Assembly (NCBI GenBank): GCA_963921795.1
Contig: OY997642.1
Coordinates: forward strand, 63,494,749 to 63,558,748
Source: Nannobrachium achirus
Lineage: Eukaryota; Chordata; Actinopteri; Myctophiformes; Myctophidae
Direction: 5' to 3'
Length of the DNA: 64,000 nt
Shown in pieces: positions 56,930 to 64,000 of the stretch. Below the pieces are notes generated by a model, which was given only the letters and a program-made list of their open reading frames with translations, had not been told where the DNA came from and ran no database searches. Every line of letters starts with the position of its first letter. The stretch's first letter is position 1. The position numbers and the translations under genes were made by a program.

Positions 56930-57720
56930 ACACAATGTATTTAGGACACAGTAACACACACGCAGTGGGTATTTGATACTTAAACACACAGTAACACACA
57001 CAGTGTGCATCTGACACATAGTAACACACACAGTGTGCATCTTAAACATAGTAACACACGCAGTGTGCATCTGAAACAGTAACACACACAGTGTGCATCT
57101 GAAACATAGTAACACACACGGTGTGCATCTGAAACATAGTAGCACACACAGTGTGCATCTGAAACATAGTAACATAGTAACACACACGGTGTGCATCTGA
57201 AACATAGTAACACACACGGTGTGCATCTGAAACATAGGAACACACACGGTGTGCATCTGAAACATAGTAGCACACACAGTAAACACACACGGTGTGCATC
57301 TGACACATAGTAACACTTGGTGTGGATCTATATTGGAATTCAATCTATCGAGTATCGATCTATATTGGTATTGTATCACACACGGTGTGAATTTATTTTG
57401 GTATTATCACACACAGTGTGAATTTATTTTGGTATTATCACACACGGTGTGAATTTATTTTGGTATTATCACACACGGTGTGAATTTATTTTGGTATTAT
57501 CACATGGTGTGAATTCATTTTGGTATTATCACACACGGTGTGGATTTTTATTTTGCTATTATCACACAGGGTGTGAATTTATTTTGGTATTGTCACATTG
57601 TGATATTATTTTGGTCTTATAGCACACAGTGTGTGGATTTATTTTGATATTGTATCAACGGTAAAATGGGACGGTAACACATGTGAATTTGGGGATAGTA
57701 TCACACATGTTGTGGATTTG
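56930..57720. repeat. Two minisatellites with GTGTG palindromes
   Basis: 56945-57320: units of about 30-32 bp built from AACACACACGGTGTGCATCT and GAAACATAGT. 57365-57715: units of about 31 bp with ATTATCACACACGGTGTGAA and TTTATTTTGG. CACACGGTGTG is a near-palindrome present in both. 3' of the SAMD3-like gene. Long antisense cysteine-rich frames here are repeat artefacts. Confidence 0.92.
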
Positions 57721-57931
57721 GAGCACCAAGGTTTTATCCACACTGAAACAGTTTTTTGTTTTGTTTTTCCTCCAGTGTTTTACCATTTGTGACTGTCCAT
57801 GACCTTTTTTATTTTATTTTGTATGCTCTGGTTTGTTTCCCCATGTTATAACTGCACTATTAAATACATAGTGTATTGTATTAATAATACACTATGACTT
57901 TTAGTTAAAATGCATTTTATTTTTGTCTTAA
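57721..57931. other. No gene seen
   Basis: AT-rich, with a short palindrome ATACATAGTGTATTG / AATAATACACTATG near 57865-57895. Confidence 0.5.
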
Positions 57932-58186
57932 AGGAGTAGTTACCCAAAAAGTGACTATCAAGTGGCTATCAATTACACACCCCAAGCCTTGAATTCATGG
58001 AAATTACTGTTGCATTGCTATGCCAATATGGTGACTGATGGAGACTCAGAGTGTGACTCTCCATTGAGTCACACTCTGATGGTCATCAAATGATTGGCTC
58101 AGGAATGCGACAATCTCAACAATGATTTCTGGCCTTCATGGGGTTTGCAATTGATAGAACATAGTCATTTTTGGGCGTACTGCTCC
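57932..58186. mobile_element. TTAA-flanked MITE, AGGAG family
   Basis: TTAA at 57928-57931 and 58187-58190. Ends AGGAGTAGTTACCCAAAAA and TTTTTGGGCGTACTGCTCC are inverted. A central hairpin CAGAGTGTGACTC / GAGTCACACTCTG is at 58048-58079. Related to 14525-14753. Confidence 0.88.
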
Positions 58187-58734
58187 TTAACATTGTTGCA
58201 TTTGAAATGTCATTAGTATTACAAAGTAATATTAAGTCCTGTTCAGGTGAACATTATTTCTACATTACATCCTCAGAATGTCAATGAATGTATTGGTTGG
58301 CACTACCTCCTGCCATTAGGGCAGTCAATGACATGTGTGACATCAATGTGTGGTAGGACACATTAATTGGCATAATGACAACAATTTAAGGGGGGAAAAG
58401 GGGAAAAATAATCAGCTACACTAGCTATCCATATTTGATATACTCTGAGGATATGATGTCATGAAATATTGGAAAACATGAAGCCATGTTGGTTTCCTAA
58501 TGCTGTTCCGATGCATTATTTTTGTTCCAAAGGAACAATTGTTTTGAACTCAAATTACTCAAATTAAAGAGGCTTGAGTTGGATCTTGGTGTTTGTGGTT
58601 CATAAAGTTTTATTATGTCTGGGGTGAAAACAGGAGGAGCACCCGAATAAAATATATAGGAAATGTAAGTAATCTTTATGGTATTAAATAAGTTGATACA
58701 TGTAAGTTAAACTCACTAGCATTGCAGTTAATTC

Positions 58735-59090
58735 AACCAAAACTTAAATAGTATTGACTTAAGGTTAAGTGATATCAACTAAAGGTATTAAGTGGTATCA
58801 ACTAAAGGAATCAAGTGGTGAAGTTATATCAACTAAGGTGTCGAGTTATATCAACTAAGGTTTCTGTGTTATATCAACTAAGGTGGAGTTATATCAACTA
58901 AGGTTTCTGAGTTATATCAACTTAGGGGGAGTTAAGGTGGAGTTATTTCAACTAAGGTTTCTGAGTTATATCAACTAAGGTGGAGTTATATCAACTAAGG
59001 TTTCTGAGTTATATCAACTTAGGGGGAGTTAAGGTGGAGTTATATCAACTAAGGTTTCTGAGTTATATCAACTAAGGTGGAGTTGAGTCA
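58735..59090. repeat. Subterminal tandem repeats of the CACTG element
   Basis: Roughly twelve copies of GAGTTATATCAACTAAGG with short spacers (TTTCT, TGGAGT). GTT.TATC.AAC is self-complementary. Position and density are like transposase-binding subterminal repeats of CACTA elements. 58191-58734 shows no gene. Confidence 0.85.
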
Positions 59091-59654
59091 AATAGAACCA
59101 TTTAGTTGAGTTAACACCATTATCGTTGTTGTCTTGACATAAAATTTCATCGCAGCATGAACACTCATTTTTTTTAGTTGAAACAACGAGTTGGGTTTAA
59201 CAGTGAACCGTCAATACTTAATAAACTTGACCTTTCACTCTGCACTTAGTCTGCTCTTTTTCCCCTCTACACCAAAGCTCTTTGCCAAAAATAGCCGATC
59301 TACAAGCTCACAACGCCTCGCAGCGTGATGCGTTGTGATCTTGTAGATCGGCTATTTTTGGCTACAGTTCTCAGAATATGGACACTAGGGTTCAAGTGGT
59401 TAATATAAAAAAGATTTTTTTCTCAAATTCATCACTCAAATATTTGGAGGACCCCCTGTAGTAACTCTGAGGACCCCCTAGGGGTCCCGGACCCCCTGTT
59501 GAAGACCCATGAAGTATATCATGACATGGTTAGCATTAGCAACGAGCTTTTGGGCCTTGTGGTTTAACATGACTGAATTGTCTTTGCTTCAACACTGTGT
59601 GTCTCACATTGACAACAGCCGTGGCTTTGTTAGAGAGCTTAGGCGCCGTACTAA

Positions 59655-59659
59655 CACGC

Positions 59660-59722
<63 letters not shown>
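59655..59722. repeat. (CA)n microsatellite
   Basis: ACGCACACGCACAC then pure (CA)n to about 59721. Next to it is half of the recurrent hairpin (AATAGCTGATCTACAAGCTC, 59731-59751). Confidence 0.95.
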
Positions 59723-59724
<2 letters not shown>

Positions 59725-59849
59725 TTTGAGAATAGCTGATCTACAAGCTCACAAGGAGTCACATGACTTGTGTTGGTGATGGATGGATAAATGATGGATA
59801 TGATCTTCATAACGACAACATATTTCTCGTTAAGTCTTGGTCAGTGCTT

Positions 59850-60595
59850 AACGTTATGAGGTGCCATCAGTGTGTTGCCAGGTGCAGAACATGTACTGTA
59901 ACTCTCTCCTCACTGGTCTCCCAGCATGTGCACTTAAGCCTCTCCAACTGATCCAAAATACCGCAGCACGACTGGTCTTCAACCAGCCTAAGTTCTCACA
60001 TGTCTCCCCCTTCTCCTCTCCCTCCACTGGCTCCCGGTTGCGGCCCGCACTGAATACAAAACACTGATGCTGACCTTCAAAGCAGCCAAAGGTATGGCTC
60101 CTCCATACCTCCAAAACCTGATCAACCCCTACACCCCCACCCGTTCACTTAGATCAGCCAACACAGGGATGCTGACAGAACCCTCGCTAAAAGCCACAGG
60201 ACAAAAATCCACTCGTCCGAGACAGTTTGCCCTCCTGGCCCCCAAGCTGTGGAATAAACTCCCTGTCGCACTTAGAACAACAGACTCACTCGTTAGCTTT
60301 CACCGTGGACTGAAGACTCACCTTTTCAGACTCCACCTAAACCCTTAGCACTACTGAAAAACTCAATGACCATACATGAAGCTAGTTAGCATTTGTTTTT
60401 AGGTTTTTTAGAATCCTTTTCTTTACTGATTATATATATTTTTTAGATTGATATTCATATGCATGTGCTATATTGTTGATGTTCTGACATGTTATCTTGT
60501 TTATTATAGTGATGTATTATCTGCTTATTGTAAGTCGCTTTGGATTAAAAGCGTCTGCTAAATGCCTAAACTGTAAACTGTAAACTGTAAGTCAG
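59850..60595 (+). mobile_element. 3' end of an L2/Rex1-group LINE
   Basis: It codes for the RT C-terminal region in two frames: CNSLLTGLPACALKPLQLIQ, NTAARLVFNQPKFSHV, then from 60067 MLTFKAAKGMAPPYLQNL and KLWNKLPVALRTTDS, stopping at 60346. The tail GTAAGTCGCTTTGGATTAAA, AGCGTCTGCTAAATGCC and (AAACTGT)n is a standard fish LINE end. Frame changes near 59880 and 60030-60060 mark it as dead. 5' truncated. Confidence 0.85.
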
Positions 60596-60917
60596 GGAAT
60601 GTAATCAGAAAAAAAAAATCCAATCTGGGAATTAATTCCTTACCAAACATGTTCACCGATGTGTTTGTAAAAGTGTATAGAAACACGTCAAAGATTGGAG
60701 TTCAATTGCCATAGGCGATTCTAGCCTCTTCTATCAGGAGGTGCAAGAGTCAGACAGACCGAGTACTTCTATTACCTCATGCACACGCGCGCCAGCGGTT
60801 TTGTCCTGTTGTTTTAACGGGTTTCTGCGGTTTATTTTTTACCCAAATGTAACCAAAAAAAAAAAGGTGCAAAACAGGTGCTTCTTTTTCTAGACACCAT
60901 GAGCAAATTTATTAAGT
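60596..60917. other. No gene seen
   Basis: Nothing beyond short A-runs and CACACGCGCGCC near 60782. Confidence 0.5.
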
Positions 60918-61198
60918 GTGCCTGCCATGCAATGCAATGGCAAAACACTTATTGTAATCCGCCATACTTAAGTCAGTAAGTAATGTTCTTGCAAATTTCG
61001 GCACGTAATAACTGCCGCACGATTTACGCCAGCCCCGCAATATATACATCAAAATGTGCGGCTCGGCCGGGAATGGTGTGCTATTACTTTTCTTTCCGAT
61101 CCGCGTTACCATGGCAACGTAATTCGTAAAAAACTAAGCTCAAAACCCCCCATTGACTTTGAATGGGGGACTGAAAAAAACCCAGAAACTTTGGCCCC
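60918..61198. repeat. Family F repeat, partial
   Basis: AAGTGTGCCTGCCATGCAAT through GCGGCTCGGCCGGGAATGGT, colinear with 36828-37020. Its right part is interrupted by the L1-type LINE that follows. Confidence 0.75.
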
Positions 61199-61285
61199 AC
61201 ATTTTTTTTTTTTTTTTTTATAAATCTTTATTCAAACATCATGACGTACAATTAACAAGACAATACGAAACAGACAATACAGTAC

Positions 61286-61675
61286 GCGAGTTTCTAAATT
61301 CTAGGAGAGCAAAGGCAAAACCACGCCCCAGACTCATTTTTGAAGCTTGTGATTGGCTGAACCGGACGTAGGGAGCGCTCCGTTGTAGTCACTTGGACCG
61401 CGCGAGGTGCACCAAACGTTGCGTTTATCGTGCGCTGGCCCTGGGCATAAATATAACGATTGCATTCACCACGGCTTCGTAACTCGCGCGGCGCTCCGCC
61501 GGCCGCGCGGCCCTGGCCCGCTCTTCGCGGCCACTCGCGTCTGCGGCGCTCGGGGGCGAAGAGCAGGACCAAGGTCCGCTGGCCTTCGCGCCGCTTGCAA
61601 TGTCGTGGACAATAACTGAATGTCGTTGAAAACGAGCGCTCCTTGCCTGCGCTCTCCTAGAATTTAGAAACTCGC
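61286..61675. mobile_element. CpG-rich MITE with 9-bp target duplication
   Basis: Ends GCGAGTTTCTAAATTCTAGG and its complement (61656-61675) are perfect inverted repeats of about 25 bp. The flanks are ATACAGTAC on both sides (61277-61285; 61676-61684). The interior is highly CpG-rich (61490-61600) and reads open in several frames without a recognisable protein. A 9-bp TSD suggests MULE-like elements. Confidence 0.88.
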
Positions 61676-61754
61676 ATACAGTACAGTACAACACAACACA
61701 AAAGACAAGTTATCAATACATCAATATAAAACAAATCATAGCCAGGGGGAATTA

Positions 61755-61991
61755 CTAAACGAAAATATTAAAATGTGAACACAAAAGAGTCGTTTTTTCA
61801 GCCTTCTTATTTTTTGAGTCACGAATTGTTTGAATATACTGCTTGGCTTCAATCTCAAATACCATGAATAATGGCTTAGAGTGACTAAATTTAGACTTAT
61901 GGATATGAAATTTGGCCAGAATTATTATTAAATTAATTATAAATACCTCATGTCTTTTCTTGTTACAATTACTATCATAGCCAAACAGCAC
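61755..61991 (-). pseudogene. L1-type ORF2 C-terminus
   Basis: The frame reads FIINLIIILAKFHIHKSKFS, then PLFMVFEIEAKQYIQTI and KNKKAEKT before the stop at 61755. That pattern (INL..LAKFHIHK...P.F..F..E...Y) is characteristic of the extreme C-terminus of L1/Tx1-type ORF2 proteins. Only about 75 residues remain; the reverse transcriptase and endonuclease are missing by 5' truncation. Confidence 0.75.
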
Positions 61992-62030
61992 ATTCTGCCA
62001 ATAAAGATTAAAGTCATACTTTTGCCTAGC

Positions 62031-62464
62031 AACGTCACTTAAACTTTAAAATGCACACACAACTTTGGTCTTTTTCCGACCAATAGGGATGAGCTGTAAT
62101 TGATTAAGCCCCGCCCCCTCTGTAACAGGAAGTGCCCTTCGCCAAACAGGAAGTGCCTCTACATCTCATGAACCGTTTGTCGTACAGACGCACGGATGGC
62201 GTCATATGACTTGATTAAGAGTCCTTAAGCTTAATTGGTGCTTCCTGCGCCAAACAGGAAGTGCCCTTCGCCAAACAGGAAGTGACCCTTTTTCTCATGA
62301 ACCGTTTGTCGTACAGACGCACGGATGGCGTCATATGACTTGATTAAGAGTCCTTAACCTTAATTGGGGCCTATTTCGCCAAACAGGATGTGCCCCTCAC
62401 CAAACAGGAAGTGACCCTTTATATCATGAACCGTTTGTCGTACAGACTTGTGGGTGGTGTCAAA
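62031..62464. repeat. About 125-bp tandem repeat (AACAGGAAGTGCCCTTCGCC)
   Basis: Units starting near 62146, 62270 and 62393 share CATGAACCGTTTGTCGTACA, GACGCACGGATGGCGTCATA and CCAAACAGGAAGTG. The last lines of the window (63925-64000) carry an inverted copy. Confidence 0.9.
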
Positions 62465-63180
62465 TGCTAATGCTAACACATGCTAATGCTAACAAATGCT
62501 AATGCTAACACATGCTAATGCTAATGCTAAAAAAAATGCTAATGCTAACACATGCTAATGTTAACAAATGCTAATGCTAACACATGCTAATGCTAACACA
62601 TGCTAATGCTAACAAATGCTAATGCTAAACATGCTAATGCTAACATATGCTAATGCTAACACATGCTAATGCTAATGTTAAAAATGCTAATGCTAACACA
62701 TGCTAATGCTAACAAATGCTAATGCCAAAAATGCTAATGCTAATGCTAACAAATGCTAATGCTCACACATGCTAATGTTAACAAATGCTAATGCTAACAC
62801 ATGCTAATGCTAATGCTAATGCTAACACATGCTAATGCTAACACATGCTAATGCTAACAAATGCTAATGCTAACCAATGCTAATGCTAACACATGCTAAT
62901 GCTAATGCTAACAAATGCTAATGCTAAAAATGCTAATGCTAATGTTAACAAATACTAATGATAACACATGCTAATGTTAATGCTAACAAATGCTAATGCT
63001 AACGCATGCTAATGCTAATGCTAACAAATACTAATGCTAACAAATGCTAATGCTAACAAATGCTAATGGTAACAAATGCTAATGCTAACAAATGCTAATA
63101 AAAATGTTAATGTTAAAGCTAATGATAAAAATGCTGATGTAAAAAATTCTAATAATGATGTTAATGTTAATGCAAAATGC
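62465..63180. repeat. ATGCTAATGCTAAC minisatellite
   Basis: About 700 bp of ATGCTAATGCTAACA units of 12-18 bp with loss of order toward the right. ATGCTAAT resembles the POU-factor octamer. Confidence 0.95.
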
Positions 63181-63184
63181 TAAT

Positions 63185-63480
63185 ACTAACACCAACTCTA
63201 TACAAGGTTGCACACACTTAGCGAGCTGCAGGCACACTTAAAATTTCTTCTAAATTTTCTTTTCTAGTTATTATTGTGACCTAAGTATGGCGGATTACAA
63301 TAAGTGTTTTGCCATTGCGTTGCATGGCAGGCACACTTAATCACAAACGAAACATCCAGTCAACACCAAATTTTAACCACAAGTCGCGGGTGGGATATTC
63401 AACAAATCCCCAAAAGCATTTCCACTTCGACCCTTAGGGGGCGCCACAGACGCGCAAAACGTAACCGTTTCATGCCAAAA
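63185..63480. repeat. Family F repeat, partial and inverted
   Basis: GCGAGCTGCAGGCACACTTA (63218) and GTGACCTAAGTATGGCGGAT to CATGGCAGGCACACTTAA (63342) are family F ends in opposite order, then CACAAACGAAACATCCAGTC as in 37560. Confidence 0.7.
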
Positions 63481-63614
63481 CGTGTTTTTCAGGGGGAACA
63501 ACCCTCTCAAAACGAAACACAAGCGATCTCGGATGCGACACGACAACGCAATCGCCTGGCGAAACGGGGCGGGGCGGGCAACCACACTCGCAATTTCACA
63601 AATTGCACATTTTC
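63481..63614. other. Family F interior, no gene
   Basis: CGTGTTTTTCAGGGGGAACA matches 37700 in family F. The apparent 105-residue frame here overlaps repeat sequence and has no recognisable domain. Confidence 0.5.
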
Positions 63615-63722
63615 TAGTTAGTGTGGTTGCCCTTACAGGGCAACACACTATAGTTCTAGGGAAACTTTATTTATTAGTGTGGTTGCCCTTACAGGGCAAC
63701 ACACTATAGTTCTAGGGAAACT
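63615..63722. repeat. Tandemly doubled palindrome GTGTGGTTGCCCTTACAGGG
   Basis: Two copies (63619-63670 and 63678-63722 region) of TTAGTGTGGTTGCCCTTACA/GGGCAACACACTATAGTTCT, offset 58-59 bp. The core TTGCCCTTACAGGGCAA is self-complementary. Confidence 0.85.
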
Positions 63723-64000
63723 TTATTAAGTGTGCCTGCCATGCAACGCAATGGCAAAACACTTATTGTAATCCGCCATACTTAGTTAATAATAATAACT
63801 AGAAGAGAAAATTTCTAAGAAATTTTAAGTGTGCCTGCAGCTCGCTAAATCTGTGCAACCTTGTGTAGCGGTTGGTGTTAGCATTAGCGTTATTTCATTT
63901 GACGCAACCCGCGTGTCTGTATGACAAATGGTTCACGAGATCAAGGGTCACTTCCTGTTTGGTGAGGGGCACTTCCTGTTTGGCGAAATAGGCCCCAATT
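63723..64000. repeat. Family F ends and inverted CACTTCCTGTTTGG repeat
   Basis: AAGTGTGCCTGCCATGCAAC to CGCCATACTTAGTTAA, then AAATTTTAAGTGTGCCTGCA, then GCATTAGCGTTATTTCATTT and CACTTCCTGTTTGGTGAGGG, an inverted relative of 62100-62460. It runs off the window. Confidence 0.7.

Larger units (their letters stand above)
49868..59205 (+). mobile_element. CACTG-ended transposon carrying a SAMD3-like gene
   Basis: Ends CACTGTAAAACCC (49868) and, as reverse complement of 59193-59205, CACTGTTAAACCC. The flanking duplication is AA (49866-49867; 59206-59207), exact because the host MITE's empty site is known. GTTATATCAACTAAGG-type subterminal repeats fill 58735-59090, and AGTT/AACT motifs lie in the left 300 bp. 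CACTG ends, a 2-bp TSD and subterminal repeats suggest the CACTA/EnSpm group, but no transposase of that group is recognised. The one gene is the SAMD3-like CDS. A family B MITE, a SINE, a TTAA MITE and minisatellites are inside. Confidence 0.75.
49693..59511. mobile_element. hAT MITE family B split by a 9.3-kb insertion
   Basis: Left part 49693-49867 (CAGGGGTCTTCAACGTTTTC) and right part 59206-59511 (to GTTGAAGACCCATG) join into one MITE. It is flanked by perfect 8-bp AAGTATAT (49685-49692; 59512-59519). The break lies in CACTTGAA|CCGTCAATAC, as shown by the intact copies at 51573 and 25807. The right part holds the hairpin (59285-59360). Confidence 0.92.
61199..62030 (-). mobile_element. 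5'-truncated L1-type LINE (antisense)
   Basis: On the minus strand it ends in a poly(A), seen as the T run at 61201-61219, preceded by TTTATTTAGA-like 3' sequence. The coding end is at 61755-61991. It is interrupted by a MITE at 61286-61675. Confidence 0.7.

Noticed and set aside
56915-57379. Cysteine-rich 154-residue minus-strand frame
   Set aside because: It follows the 30-bp minisatellite period and has no start context or splice context.
61407-61694. Frames of 70-92 residues in the CpG-rich MITE
   Set aside because: High GC content keeps several frames open at once; no conserved motif.
1-64000. LTR retroelement, endogenous virus or Polinton copies
   Set aside because: No gag/pol/env, integrase, capsid or LTR pair recognised; the reverse transcriptases seen are all LINE type.

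Overview
The window reads as teleost fish DNA. Signs of this are long (CA)n and (GT)n tracts, L2/Rex-type LINE 3' ends with fish-style tails, tRNA-derived SINEs, many hAT and TTAA-type MITEs, and intron-bearing transposon genes. I see no convincing host single-copy gene. Essentially every protein-coding signal lies inside a mobile element, so this is a dense, deeply nested transposon region. I see no retroviral, LTR or Polinton gene.

Layout. 1-1215: a foldback with a tRNA-like box and a 50-bp tandem repeat. 1220-2912: a gene-less TTAA-flanked element. 2917-14520: an 11.6-kb TTAA-flanked Kolobok-type transposon. Its + strand carries a 16-exon DDE transposase gene with a DxxH motif. Its - strand carries a 3-exon gene whose product resembles the cysteine-rich C-terminal (ballast) domain of the P2X7 receptor. 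An L2 LINE, two hAT MITEs and a SINE have landed inside it. 14525-18132: more TTAA elements, including a 3.1-kb foldback made largely of ATAATGTAATAA arrays.

19439-48593 is a stack of nested insertions. From outside in these are a hAT element (TSD ATATGAAC/ATATGGAC), a foldback with arms of about 1 kb (TSD CAAGTTTT), a 5'-truncated LINE, a 21-kb piggyBac element (21405-42401, TTAA) and a 2-kb hAT MITE (TSD ACTGCACC). The MITE holds its own foldback and TTAA MITE. The piggyBac element encodes on the - strand a nine-exon transposase that joins without a frame break into about 839 residues. It has a PIP-box-like N-terminus, a D/D/D core and a C-terminal cysteine-rich domain. Its last two exons lie in a 2.8-kb tandem duplication.

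49693-59511 is a hAT MITE (TSD AAGTATAT) split by a 9.3-kb CACTG-ended element (49868-59205). That element carries a spliced gene of the fish 'SAMD3-like' family behind a CpG-rich, CRE-containing promoter. 59.5-64 kb holds L2/Rex and L1-type LINE 3' ends, a CpG-rich MITE with 9-bp TSD, and long minisatellites.

Two themes run through the window. TTAA-targeting elements abut so that neighbours share TTAA sites. A hairpin with arms like GATCTACAAGCTCACAA recurs in the middle of several otherwise different hAT MITE families.
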